DNA of 64,000 nucleotides from Canna indica (lineage: Eukaryota; Streptophyta; Magnoliopsida; Zingiberales; Cannaceae): assembly GCA_034359265.1 (NCBI GenBank), contig CP136898.1:43299501-43363500 (forward strand). Reading direction: 5' to 3'. The notes beneath the pieces are model-generated. The model saw only the letters and a list, made by a program, of their open reading frames with translations. It made no database searches and was not told where the DNA came from. Positions 22,162 through 34,251 of this stretch are shown here, in pieces (the first letter of the stretch is position 1; each line of letters begins with the position of its first letter). A program made the position numbers and the translations under genes.

Positions 22162-23130
22162 TCAACGACTCCTCGCACGCGGTTCCGCCTTACGCTCCTC
22201 GATGAGCTCGGGCTGAACCCCCGAGTGCAATCCCTCGCTATCATACCACTACTTCCGGCCTTAGAGCCCATACTTAACTCATCGCGCGTGATTCTGCCTT
22301 ACACTCATCGATGAGCTCGGGCTGAACCCCCGAGTGTAGTCCCTGGCTATCATGCCACTATTTCCGGCCTTAGAGTCCTTACTTAAACTCCTCGCTTGCA
22401 GTTCTGCCTTACGCTCCTCGACGAGCTCGGGCTGAATCCCCGATTATAGTCCCTGGCTATCACGCTACTACTTCCAGGCTCAAAGCCCACTTAAACTCCA
22501 CGCGTGCGGTTCTGCCTTACACTCCTCGGTGGGCTCGAGCTGAACACCTGAGTGCAGTCCCTCGCTTTCACGCCACTACTTCTGGCCTTAGAGCCCTTAA
22601 ACTCCTCGTGCATGGTTCCGCCTTATGCTCCTCGGTGAGCTCGGGTTGAACCCTCGAGTGCAATCTCTGGCTATCACGCTACTATTTTTGGTCTCAGAGC
22701 CTTTATTTAAACTCCTTACATGTGGTTCCACCTTATGCTCCTCGGCGATAGACTGAAACACCCTAGTGCAGTCTCTGGTTATCACGCCACTACTTTCAGA
22801 CTTAGAGCCCTTACTTAAACTCCTTGCGTGCAGTTTTGCCTTACGCTCGTCGGCGAGCTCGGGCTGAACCCCTGAGTGCAATCTTTGGCTATCACTCCTC
22901 TACTTTCGGCCTCAGGACCCTTACTTAAACTCCTCGCGCACGATTCCCCCTTATGCTCCTCGGCAAGCTCGGGTTAAACCCCCGAGTGCAGCCTACGGCC
23001 ATCATGCCGCTACTTCCAGCCTCAGTGAGCTTGTTAGTTACAACGTCACCATCTCCAGCCTCAAAACCCTTATACAAACTCCTCGCATACAATCTCAGCC
23101 TACGCTCCTCAGTGAGCTTGACTAACACCC
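22162..23130. repeat. ~108-bp minisatellite in Gypsy copy A (about 9 units)
   Basis: Units of 107-112 bp start near positions 22195, 22303, 22415, 22522, 22629, 22738, 22848, 22957 and 23106. Each contains CTCCTCG, then the inverted pair CTCGGG-CTGAAC-CCCCGAG, then CACTACTTCCGGCCT and TTAAACTCCTCGC. The minus strand is partly open and encodes a ~36-residue repeat (SSGVIARDCTRGF, RSIRRNRARGV). Confidence 0.9.
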
Positions 23131-23210
23131 ATAAATGCGAGACACTATTTCTAAATGAAGGCATAAGAAATTACTACTTAACCTATAAAGCAGCTCCAAG
23201 GCTGCTACAA

Positions 23211-23306
23211 AAGGTTCAACCTCAAACGAGATTTCAGAAGGTTCAACATCAAACAAGATCTCAAAAGGTTCAACCTTGAATAAGATTTCAGACGATTCAA
23301 CCAAGA
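23211..23306 (+). repeat. 27-bp tandem repeat encoding a nine-residue unit (copy A)
   Basis: About three and a half units of AAGGTTCAACCTCAAACGAG plus ATTTCAG occur here. Reading the plus strand gives KVQPQTRFQ-type repeats. The B copy at 57616 has five units, so the array changed length after duplication. Confidence 0.85.
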
Positions 23307-23579
23307 TTGCAGAGTAAGACTCTACCCTTAGAGGGAACCAAGCAGAAATGATAGAAACCACAGAATAAACCAGAGCACATTGCAAGACAAAAAGAGCCCA
23401 CAAAAGGGGCAATTCTCAAGACAAAAAGAGCTCACGAAGGGGTAATTAATTGTGAAACCAAAAGGGGTCCATGAATGGGTAATTGTTAAAAAGGGGGGGG
23501 GATAAATGACCCCAGAAAAAGCTCTTAAAACTAGTATATACAAATAAAGAGCTTAAATTGTCTATTGAGGAGAAATTGC

Positions 23580-25165
23580 GCCGGCCTTGGTGCACTCAAC
23601 AGGAATGACCCTACCCAGAACAACATCTGCCCATGGGGAAAAAGAACATTGACCTAGAGTCGTGGCCGAGGGCTCTCCTTTAGCAGACAAAGAAAAATCC
23701 TCCTCAGCTTCAGGGTTTATCAGAACATCGTCCTTGAACTCCTTAAGGAAATCTATCTCGGAAAGATCAACACCGGGGGCAAGGAGCTTAGCTTGTTCCG
23801 TCGCCCTTTCAACATTGGGGGCAGGGATCTACCCCCTCAAGAAAAACAAACTATTTACTAGAGCAGAGACATAAGGCTGAACCTGGCCGTCGAACTCCAG
23901 TTGATGCACCGACCACCACCGCCATCTCCGGAAGAATGGACACTTTCCCTTGTGAATGGACAAACGCTTCAGATAGCAGGTTCTCCTCGGAATGCCTATG
24001 TATTTTTCGACGCCCCATCGGCGAGCCAAGGAAGACTGGAGAGTCCGAAGAAGCTAACGAACCAACAGCCTCCACTCTCACCCAGAAACCCTTGGCTTTC
24101 GAGATCGTGAAGCCCTCATAGGCTTCACTAGGTTATCAACCAAGGGACTCTTTCCCCTATCTCCTGAGGATTTCTCTCGAATTTCTGCCAAGCAGGCGAA
24201 CGTACCTAGTACCTTCAGCAGTGAAGACATCTCATCTGGAAAACACATGAGGGGTCGGATTGTTCATCCCAGGAAGACTGTAAAAAAAACAAACCTAAAG
24301 CCAACATCGATGATATCAAAGCTAAAGCTGAAGACCAAGAAGACTTACCAGCAAGAGCTAGCGATGAAGAAAAAAAGGAAACGATCGAGGAAAACACCAA
24401 CAGAAGACTACTGAGAACGAAAGGAAAAAAAACACAAAGAAAACTCACAAACTAAGAGGGAAAGAGTCATTTTATAGGCTCAACCTCTCCATCGGATGGT
24501 CCACAACGAAGTTGATATTAAATATTCACTGACCAACTCAGTGATCGGCGCTCTCTAGAAACTCCCCATGGCACGAGCGGGCACCTTTTTCGCCATGATA
24601 TCTTTCCCAAAAAACGAGGGGACAAGAACCAATTAGCAACCGCCTTGCAGGATGAGAAGATTTTCATCATTAAATCGACATGTCTAACGTGGAAGTCGAG
24701 AGGGCATATTGATAACATGACAAAAATATACCGATTTGACTTGCCTCGAGGTGATACGAAGAGCTGTTGTGTGCCAACTAAAGATGACATGAGGATACTC
24801 ACCCCAGCCCGACTTCCATAGCTGCTCACTCTGCCTTAGCCATTACGACCATCTTCCCCAACTTAGCCTTCTTAGCCATTTCCTTCAGCTTCGCCTTTGT
24901 AGTTGGCTGCCTCAGCTACCTGTCTCAGTTTGGCCTTCATGGCCACTTGTTCCAAACTGGTCCTAATGGCCAACCCTTCCCTATCTGACCTTCGTGGTTG
25001 TCCACTTCAACACGACCTCTATGGTCTCTCAGCCTGGCTTCAGCGGGCACCTGCTTACCCTCTATGATCAACTGCTCCAAAGCAAGATCCAGCTTGGCCT
25101 CCCTAGCCACCCAACACAACTTGATAGAGCATTTCAAGAAACCCCCCAGAGATGCCACAACACAA
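23580..25165 (-). pseudogene. Antisense coding remnant between pol position and 3' LTR (copy A)
   Basis: On the minus strand, opposite to gag, several open pieces line up with the B copy at 57962-59300: an acidic piece with coiled-coil look (AREAKLDLALEQLIIEGKQV, 25100-25040), a hydrophobic-aromatic piece (WFLSPRFLGKISWRKRCPL, 24650-24570) and a Ser/Gly-rich piece at 23850-24080. Tat-lineage Gypsy elements are known to carry antisense ORFs in this interval, which fits. I do not recognise the function. Frames are broken here. Confidence 0.4.
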
Positions 25166-25226
25166 AAGCTAACTCTACATCAGAGCTCGACAAATAGCCC
25201 TCCAGACTCCAACCGAGCTCGAGGGC

Positions 25227-25734
25227 TGTGGACTGAACTAAAACTATTGGGCCCAGTCGGATGAGACCCAGTAGCGCCCTACTATTCATTTTGGACGAAA
25301 CCAAGCAGCTCCAATGGGGGGCTCTGCCTAATTACTCCCCCGAATCAGATTCAAGCCAAATCGATCGGCTCTGCCCCGGGACCCCACCCAACTATACAAG
25401 GATACCCACATCCTACCTTATCAGGAGAGATACGTCATTACAAACCCGCCATCTCTGGGATCAATCTTGACCTATTCTGCGCAAAATCACCATGAGATTT
25501 TCGAATGGCGTTATCACCTCCACCTGCAATAAATATAGACACGGCGTGCCTGAGATAACCCTAATTCTAATTTCCATTACCTCCACATTAGAGTCCTACT
25601 AATTTGAGTGTCCAGGTGTCTTTTGCAGCTCCCCCCCCTCCCCCTCCCTCCCCCTCCCTCCCCCTCCCCGCTGTCGAACCAGACAAGGAGAGATACTAAA
25701 TCAGACCAGAAGGACCCCAACTCTCAGGTAGGAA
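25227..25734 (+). repeat. 3' LTR of Gypsy copy A
   Basis: It starts TGTGGACTGAAC directly after the purine-rich GAGCTCGAGGGC and matches the 5' LTR along its length. A pyrimidine expansion of (CCCCCTCC)-like units at 25630-25670 is absent from the 5' LTR and from copy B. TAATA follows at 25735-25739. Confidence 0.8.
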
Positions 25735-25739
25735 TAATA

Positions 25740-26430
25740 TGAAATATAGTATTTGGACCGAACTAACTCTTTAGGCCTAGTCGAACCAGGCTAGAAGCAC
25801 CCCTACTCATAAACCAAACTCGAGTCAAACCAATTCACAATTAGCCCAAGGGCTCCACCCAACCAAACAATGATATCAACATCCTCCATTTATCACCAAG
25901 GATTTAGCGGTAATGAGGGCGTGATCTAACGAATAACAATCTACCCATTCACAGTATATCCTCGCGAGATTTTGAGAGATCATCATCAATGCCCAAACCT
26001 ACCTCATAAAATAAATACGATGCACATTAGGTATACTCTCGATTCAAATTCCATACTCATCATTTGGAATTCTCTCTTAACTTGAGTGTCGGAGTGTCTT
26101 TGTAGGTCACCACAGGAGCCGCACTAGACTAAGAGATGCGGAGGCTTGCAACACCCCAACTTTAGGTGAGAACAATATTCTCGAATAAGTTCTATTTTTT
26201 AGAATATAATTTTCTAGTAAACTGAATTGAAATCAAGGAAATTTAGTTTAATGTCAATTAACTTTGCATGGAAATTAGAATTTGGATTTTTGATTAAATT
26301 TAATTTGATTCAATACAACAAAATGATGTAAAATAATCACAATGAAATCAGAACTGGTTTCATTTTAAAAAAAAAGTAAATCGGTGCCAAAATAAGCCCT
26401 ACTTTGCCAAACTAGAGCCAATATAGGTGT
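25740..26430. repeat. Right flank of Gypsy A, shared with copy B
   Basis: The sequence from TGAAATATAGTATTTGGACC through AACACCCCAACTTTA to ATGATGTAAAATAATCACAA and GCCAAACTAGAGCCAA also follows copy B (62430-63105). Part (25750-26174) looks like a diverged LTR of the same clade, with TTGAGTGTCGGAGTGTCTTT near its end. It lies outside the 3' LTR boundary, so its presence in both places is evidence for duplication of a genomic segment. Confidence 0.75.
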
Positions 26431-26911
26431 CGACAAGTTTGCCAAACCAGTGACAAATTTGGCACGGATTTCAGTGAAACAAGTTTTTTTAGTCCCACAT
26501 CGATTAAATTTTTCCTAATTACCATTAACTATTATAAATACATTTCTTTTAGTGCCACATCGATTATTTCTTTTTCCTAACTATCCTTAACTATTATAAA
26601 TACCTCCTTAAATAGTAGACCCGAAACCGGTGTGAACCAACCCGATCAGATAGGTTCGGGTGGACCCAAATTAAATTTCGGTATGGTCCGGGACAAAAAT
26701 TAAGGAATCGGTAAAAACCGATTTCAGTTCCGAGTCCAACACATTAGGTACCTATTAATTTTTTTATGTTATTTAATTAAATGTTATATAGTTGTGTTAT
26801 ATGATAAATGTTAATTAGTTTAATTAGTTTAGTTAATTAGATTTGTTTAATTAGTTTAATGTTAGTATTAGGTGTTAATGAAATTAGTTTGATGCCACGA
26901 GTTATTTCAAA
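26431..26911. other. Intergenic sequence, no gene
   Basis: AT-rich. A short repeat CCACATCGATTA with TATTAACTATTATAAATA-like context appears twice (about 26496 and 26556). Similar wording occurs at 36600. No protein recognised. Confidence 0.5.
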
Positions 26912-27434
26912 ATGTCGGCGAAACCAAGGACGTGCGCCAACGTTCACTATGGACTTGCACCGGAATCATCCACTATAGACTCGCATCGGCATCCACAAAT
27001 TTAGAAAATAATCATGACGAATTGATACATTTCACGTACGCATCAACGAGTCAGAATATGATTTTGCAAAACCATAGATCCGTTCGGGGATTTTATGTTC
27101 GTGTAAACGAAGTAGACAATCTTTTATACGACGTACAACCCTTGAATTGTCCATAATTGAACAATTTGAGGACATAGTTATTTGTATTGCACTTGGTTTG
27201 TTCTTTAGTCATTATTCATTTGTAAATTTTGGGTATTGCATCTCCCTTGTTCTTCGATACACGCTCAAATAATATGCGTATTCGGAGAACTGTAGGGAGA
27301 TGCTGCCGAAATTTAGAATGATTTTAATGGCTAAAGAAATACTTAGTGCAATATGAATAGCATGAATCCCGAATGGAATAAAACCACCTCATCTGAAGAC
27401 ATTAATTGAAGATATTGCTATTGATTGACAGAAC

Positions 27435-29003
27435 ATGTCGGGCGATCAAAGTTGGATGTACCGACAAATTTATCGTGGATCTATAATAGATGAATTTCGA
27501 GTAAGTGTAACTTACTTCTTAAATTTCATCTATTCGAATCAAAAATTCATTAGCGATGATCAAATCCGATGTCTATGCCGAAAATGCTCGAATGTAAGAT
27601 TTTTGGATCAGAAAACTATCACAATGCATCTATAAATAAAAGGATTCACACCAAGATATTATGTATGGAATTGTCACGGGGAGTCACGTCAAGTCGGGAC
27701 GTCGAACAATCCTGTTGTTCATACTCATGGTGAATCTTCTAGTGTCGTTGTTTCTTTGTCCAATCCACCTAATCCTTATAGAATAATGGTACTGGATAGT
27801 CTTGGTGGTCAATTCCATTTAAACAATAATATCGAGTCAATTACTGAGATGTCAGTGCCACCAAATACTACGGCTGTTGAAGTCATAGAAGAACAACTTG
27901 TGATAGAGATTGAATTATTGTATAAGGAGGTTGCATAATTTTATGAGATGTTGAAAGTTGTCGATGAACCTTTGTATGAGAATTGTCCTAAATATATAAG
28001 ATTTTCGGCAATGATGCAACTCTTGAACTTTAAATCTGATTATTTGTAGAAAAAAGTAAAGAACACCGCGGCAATTGAAGGTTCAATATGAGAAGCATAT
28101 ATAATTCAAGAAATTTTAATATTATGCTCATTTTATTTTGAATCGACCATTCATACAATACTTAATCGTCTTCCACGGAATGACGATGAGGGAGCTCAAC
28201 CATCAGACGGAGGATCTCGACCATGAGATAGTCGTTTAAATATCTTTTGTTACCCTGGTCGTGCATTGGGTTCTCGTTCGTCTAGATACTTAAACGACGA
28301 AGAGTACCATTTGGCACACTTGTACATTTTACACAATTGTCTAGAGATTGAAAAGTTCATTAAAATATTTGACATCAAGATGGTGAAAAAATACTCGATT
28401 TACATCAATGAGGAATTAGAGAGATTACGCAATCGTGAGTTCCCTTACCAGCTTCCATCTTACAGTACATAACATAGAGGCAAAATAGATAACAGGACAT
28501 TTGAGTTTGCTACCGGACCAGCGCGACTTGTATCGTGTTATAACGGTTATTTTGTTAATGGATATAAATTTAACATAATTGAATATTCATTTACAAAGAA
28601 GACTATGAATGTCAAGGTCTGCATCATAGGGACAACGTATGCTGAATGTGATGTCAATTTTTATGGACCGTTGGAAGAAGTCACAAAATTGTACTTTTTT
28701 GATTGAAAATTTGTTGCCTTTTTAAAATGTCATTGGTTCAATACAAGTGATAGGGGTATGAGAGTTCATCAAATGAGCCATTTATATTGGCATCTCAAGT
28801 TGAACAAGTATATTATATGCAATATCTATTTCAAAAAAAAGATAGGAAAGATTGGCGTGTAGTCTATAAGAGTAAAGCTAGAGAAAAAATTGACGTGGTA
28901 GTTGGAGAGAATGAGCCGACAGATGACTTCTATCGAGAAGAAAATCCTTCCAGAGTGGAGCAAGTTAGTTCAATACTCGAGGACGATGACACAAAGTTCA
29001 ATT
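27435..29003 (+). pseudogene. CACTA TNP2-type transposase remnant
   Basis: It starts MSGDQSWMYRQIYRGSIIDEF at 27435 and continues with the transposase-associated domain (DQIRCLCRKCSN, then HGESRQVGTSN after a stop). Downstream pieces belong to the C-terminal half: YLNDEEYHLAHLYILHNCLE (28290-28350), ARLVSCYNGYFVNGYKFN (28526-28580) and FLKCHWFNTSDRGMRVH (28724-28770). At least six stops and frame changes are present and most of the catalytic domain is missing. The second gene of the element was not recognised. Confidence 0.8.
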
Positions 29004-29313
29004 AGAAGTAGAACATGCAAGTGCACCTGACTCAGATTGCATCTCACTCTGGCATTCATATACCTCAGATGTTCGAGCCATCCTCCTCGACCCAGTCGAC
29101 GCTCCCTACCCAGTTGATGTCGACTTTGTCATCTCATCTTCCACTGCCTCCACCGTAGCCGTGAGATTTCTGTTTTAGTGTATTTTGATTACATTTTGAT
29201 ACTTGTCACATTTTGCCTCCGTTTGAGGCTTATATTTTGATATTTGTATATATAACCTCCGTTTGAGACTTATATTTTGATATTTGTTTATATAGCCTCT
29301 GTTTGAGGTTTAG

Positions 29314-29683
29314 ATTGAATCCTAAATTGTGTTATTGCTTGTATATTATGTTGTGTGGTTGTAAATTGGTTGCTTTTGTATATCGTATCGTGTGAAAATT
29401 AATGTATACAAGAATTTCCACAATTTTAAATTATTTCAGTTACAGGATATAACGTCAGCAACGGTTTACAAACGGTTGACCGTCACTAGGCTTTCGGCAT
29501 TGAATCCTAAATTGTGTTATTGCTTGTATATTATGTTGTGTGGTTGTAAATTGGTTGCTTTTGTATATCGTATCGTGTGAAAATTAATGTATACAAGAAT
29601 TTCTACAATTTTAAATTATTTCAGTTACAGGATATAACGTCAGCGACGGTTTACAAATGGTTGACCGTCACTAGGCTGTCGCC
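29314..29683. repeat. 185-bp tandem duplication near the right end of the second CACTA
   Basis: Two adjacent 185-bp units begin ATTGAATCCTAAATTGTG (29314 and 29499) and end with CGTCACTAGGCT. The copies differ at only a few positions, so this duplication is much younger than the decay of the transposase. Confidence 0.92.
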
Positions 29684-30044
29684 GAAAGCGTATCGTAACT
29701 GGCTGATGGCCTGGGCAGCAAAAGTTATTACGGTTGCTAATAATATCAACGACTGCTCTGAGCTGTTGCTGATATTTAAATGTCAACAACAGTCATGTGG
29801 ACCATCGCTGATGGATTTATATCAGTGATAGCTCTAGCAGCTACCGCTGATAATTATTTGTGACGGCCGCCGCACGCTGTCACATGTTATTTGAGACATG
29901 CACATAAGCGACAGCTCATTGCAACGGTGCGCGCCGTCTGTGATAGTCATCACCGACAGTTCAGCAATGGTGTTAGCCGTCGGTGACAACGACTATTCTA
30001 GTAGTGAGTGTACGTGCTTCCTAGGTTATAATTGTATAAATACA

Positions 30045-30235
30045 AGGGTAAATAGTTTAAATATTTACATAATTTCACAAAAATTTAAGATCTATCAATT
30101 TTAGTATGTAAATTCACATAGTTTACTTGTGTTATTTAAATCTACCATTATATTGTGAATTTACGTGCCAAAATTAAAAATATTGGTAGATCTTAAATTT
30201 TTATGAAACTATGTGAATTTCTAGGCTATTTACCC
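30045..30235. mobile_element. Small MITE with 8-bp target duplication (hAT-like)
   Basis: The ends AGGGTAAATAG and CTATTTACCC are inverted repeats, and long interior parts are also complementary (AAATTTAAGATCTATCAA near the left, GGTAGATCTTAAATTT near the right). TAAATACA flanks both sides (30037-30044 and 30236-30243). The size of 191 bp and the 8-bp duplication suggest a hAT-derived MITE. Confidence 0.75.
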
Positions 30236-30379
30236 TAAATACAATAACTTATATATAATTATTAACTATAAGTATATAATTTTAATTTTAATTTTAATTA
30301 TATAACAATAATTTTAATTATATTTATATAATTATTTAATTATGAAATTTTTTTACAAACCACAAATCAGGAGTTTATA

Positions 30380-33300
30380 TTAATAAGGGGAAAGAAACAC
30401 AATATCTTGAGAGAGGATAAGATCAAGCTCAGGTGGCCTATTTAAAGACGATACATTAGATTCTTTACGAATCCGAGTTTGGTTTGTTATCCAATGGGCA
30501 GCTTTGTTGACAGATCTATTGGCAAAAATAATAGACATGTTGGAGAACCAATTACAATCTGAGACAATATTTCTACACACATCGTGAATTGAACAAGGAG
30601 GCACAACATCTTTAAGATTGAGGCAGTCCACCAACACTTTGCAGTCGGACTCCACAATGATATCGGGAAGGTATCTTTCCTTAGCCACCAAAAGAATGAT
30701 AAATAACAAAAGCTTCACAGAAAATAGCAGAGTTAGTACATATAAATTTAGAGATGACATACACTCTCCACTATGATTCTAATAATAAGACCAATACCAT
30801 CATCATTATTAGCAACAGAACCATCACAATTTACTTTAACAAATCCAACAGGGGAGGAGACCAATTGGGAACATTGGTTATGGAATTATGGTTGCCCTCG
30901 GGATTAGACTTTTTTATATATTGATATGTAAAAGCTATAATTTTACCCACCGCCAAATGTTCCTTGCCCTTAAAGGGACAAAAATCCAGCAGCAGCTACC
31001 AGAATACCAAAAAGATCTACTGTTAAAATCCAAATTTAGACTGGAAGCTAAGGAAGACCAAAGATCAGAAGCAACAGAACAGTCAAAAAATAAATGCTGA
31101 GAAGTTTCTTCAGAGGAACCACAAAAAACACATAAGTTAGAATCAGAAATACCAATATGAAACAATCTAGAACGAGTAAGAAGCTTGCCATGAAAAAATT
31201 TCCAAAGAAATAACTTTACCTTGGGGGCAGTTTCAATTTCCAAAGCTTACACCAAATTGGATTAATAATAGTAGAATCATGATCAATGGTTTTTAAAAAT
31301 GTCTAAGCATGAGAAGAGCAAGCCTGACCATTAAAACTATCCAACCAGCAATAAAAATCATCATCAGGCTCATTCGACAACACAATATTCTCAATATTCT
31401 CCCATAGGACAGCATCACAAATAGTTAAACCAATGAAGTTAGACCATTTCTGGTCTATCCTTAAATGATTGACATTAGTAATGTTATTAACCAAGTTAAT
31501 GTTAAAGAAAGTGGGCTTCGTAGCAAGAGGTAAATCAAGAGTCCATTTATCATAAAGGAAGGAGGTAATGGCTCCAGAGCTAATGATTTTATGAAAGCCA
31601 AATTTAAGATTAGAGAAAGCCTCAGCAAAAAGATGTCAGGCACAAGATTTCTTAACAGGAGTTGAAGAGGAGGTAAAGGAAAGAATAGGGTATTTAGTTT
31701 TCACAAGGAGTTCTTGTTATTGAGATAATCCTGAATTCTTTTAGCTTGAAGATAAAAACTCTTGGTCCGAAGGCTTTGAGTGCCAAGACCACATTGGTGC
31801 TTGGGAGAGGTGACAGTATCCCAATTAATTAAGTGCATACTTTTCTTATTAGGATTTTTATCCCAAAGGAAGTTTTTCATTTTTCTTTCAACTTGTTCAC
31901 AAGTGTCATTGGATAAGCACTAGCTTACCAGCTTGAGAGAGCAAAGAGGATTTTCAATTGGCAAGCTTGGAATCAATAAGAGATAGGATCAAATCATGAG
32001 TTTTAGGGCGAGGCCTCCTAGGGGAGACCATGGTACCTAAATACTTAAAAGGAAAGCACCCATGCTTCATACCCAGAGTAGAGCAGATGTTGTGCTTAAT
32101 GGAATTAGGGGTATTCTTGGGAAAGAAGATTTCAGATTTAGAAAAGTTAACTTTTTGCCCAGTTAATACTTCATAATGCTGAAAGAAGGGATTTTTTATT
32201 AGCCATGCAGATAAGAATGATTTCATCGGCAAACATTAAATGGCTAATGTTAAGCTTGCCTTTAATATTGAAAAGGGTGAAGAGCTTATTAGAAACAACA
32301 TAGTTAATGAGAAGGGACAGAGTTTGAGCCACAAGGATGTATAGAAAAGTGGAGATTGAATTGGGTCCCTTGTCTAACACCCTTGTTAGAAGGAAAAAAA
32401 TTAGATAACTGCCCATTGATTAAGCAAGCAAAAGAAAGGGTGGAAATCCAATGAATAAATTTTTCAAGAAATTTGCATAGATGGAGAACTTTGGTGATGG
32501 CTTCCCATTTGAGAAGATCAAAAGCTTTTTCAATGTCCATTTTAATGATAATATAAGGATATTTACCTTTAGACTCATAAAAGGAATGTGAAATCTCCTG
32601 AACAATAAGAATATTATCATGAATATTCCTTCCTTTGAGGAAGGCAAATTGTTCATGAGAAATAAGATCAGGGAGTCATTTGAGTCTGTTAGCAATCAAC
32701 TTAGAAAGTATTCTGTAAGAAAGATTACAAAGAGAAGTGGGCCTATAATCTTTAATGTTCTTAGGAGATTTACATTTAGGAATGAAGGTTAAGATAGTTT
32801 TATTCCAATCAGAAGAGAAGGTACATGAGGAATGGAAAGAATGCAGGATATTGGTAAAATCATCAGAAATGATGTTCCAGTATAGCTTGTAGAACTCAAC
32901 AATGAAGCCCATATCCTGGACTTTTCCCATTACCCAGAGATTTGATAGTTTCAAAAATTTCATTCTGGGAAAAAGGAATGATAAGATTTTTGGCTTGGAA
33001 TGGGGATAGAGAATGAAAGGTAGGCCTAGCAGAGGAGGAATCAGAGATTGAATTGGGGGACCAAATGAGAGAATAGAAAGCCACAAATTCATTAAGGATA
33101 TTATCGTCTCCAAGAATAGGAACCAAATTAGAATCTAGGATAGAAGGGATGAAATTTATTCTTCTACGAATTATAATCCCCTTTCTGGATCCAATTAGTT
33201 TTTGATTTAGACCATCATTTAAGGCAGATTTGTCTTTGGAGGGCAATAGATCTATTATAAAGACTCCTAAGCTTGGAATCAATATCAATAGGTCTTAAGT

Positions 33301-34251
33301 TGTTGCTTTCTAGGGATTCAAGAAAAGCAATATCCCCAAGAGTGGATTCAAGAAGATATTTAAGTTTACCTAAATTATGTTTGTTCCAAAAGCTAAGGGC
33401 AGACATTGTTTTAGTAAGCTTTTGAGAAAAAACAGAGGGGGAAGAAAGAGTAGGGGAATGCCAAGCAGAGGCAATCACATCCCTACATTCCTCATACTCA
33501 GTCCAGAATTTTTGAAAAGAAAAAGATTTAGTTCTTTTTTTGTTGAGATTTAGGAATGGAAATTAAGAGGGGCCTATGATCAGAAGTGAGTCTAGGCAGA
33601 TGATGAACAGAAGCATTACCAAAGAAGTGCAACCAAGCTGCATTGGCGAAAGTTCTGTCAAGTCTAATTAAAATTTTAGTACTGTCTTTTCTATTATTGG
33701 TCCAAGTGAATTTATTTCCAGAAAAACCTATATCTGAAAGATCACTGTGACTGATAAAGTTTTGAAAGCGGGTAGTGGAAAAATTAAGCTTAAAGGGACA
33801 TCCTCTCGGTTTATCCTTCGAATTCAAAATACAGTTAAAATCTCCTAAAATTAACCAAGGATGAGCATTTAAATCAGTATTAGCCAGATCATTCCATAAA
33901 GCATTACGAACCTTAGGATCAGTGATAGCATAAGTACCAGAAAGAAGAAAAGGTTCAACACCCTCAATTTTAAGAACAACATGAATAATTTGGAAAGAAA
34001 TACTAATAAGTTGAGTTTGAACAAAATCTGTGCCTAGCAATTAAAATGCCACCAGAGGCACCATTGCTAGCATGGAAGACACCCTTCCATGCTCTACCAA
34101 AGGAATTGATTAATTTATTGGAGGCTTGGTCATTTAAATGAGTTTCTTGAAGGACAATAACTTTAAGATGAGATTGTTTCATTTGAATAGCAAGGAATTC
34201 CCTGATAGGCTTTCTCCAAACCCCCCTAACATTCCAGTTGATGATGCTCAT
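30380..34251 (-). pseudogene. LINE ORF2: endonuclease, reverse transcriptase, RNase H (dead)
   Basis: It starts MSIINWNVRGVWRKP at 34251. Endonuclease motifs visible are VIVLQETHLND, WLILGDFNCIL, FTWTNNRKDS and SDHRPLL (34190-33540). Reverse transcriptase motifs follow: TFIPKCKSPKNIKDYRPTSL (about 32790-32730), MDIEKAFDLLKWE (32540-32500), SNKGVRQG and LMFADEIILI (32260-32230). In the last one the catalytic FADD has become FADE. A zf-RVT segment with CVFCGSSEETSQHLFFDC lies at 31150-31095, and an RNase H-like piece with VESDCKVLVDCL lies near 30655. Several frameshifts and stops occur between pieces. Confidence 0.85.

Larger units (their letters stand above)
10226..25734 (+). mobile_element. 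Ty3/Gypsy retroelement copy A, without pol core, split by a Copia element
   Basis: The 5' LTR (about 10226-10709) and 3' LTR (about 25227-25734) both start TGTGGACTGAA. They share ACCAAGCAGCTCC-like and TGTCTTTTGCAG blocks and end near CCAACTCTCA. TAATA flanks both sides (10221-10225 and 25735-25739), consistent with a 5-bp target duplication. Inside are gag, an aspartic protease, an embedded hAT element, a minisatellite and antisense coding remnants, but no reverse transcriptase, RNase H or integrase. The Copia element at 12372-20184 is a later insertion. The PBS-like TTTGGCGCCCACCGTGG and the gag zinc region suggest the Tat lineage, which is an inference. Confidence 0.8.
26912..30006 (+). 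mobile_element. Decayed CACTA transposon, left end missing
   Basis: The right end reads CTATTCTAGTAGTG, the complement of a CACTACTAGAATAG terminus, at 29993-30006. The interior follows the same order as the first CACTA but on the plus strand: remnants of the 26-bp array, the region with CACGTACGCATCAACGAGTC, CCGAAATTTAGAAT, then the transposase. Subterminal repeats with GTGACGG/CCGTCA-type motifs lie at 29640-30000. The left terminus could not be found. It appears truncated inside the minisatellite. Confidence 0.8.
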
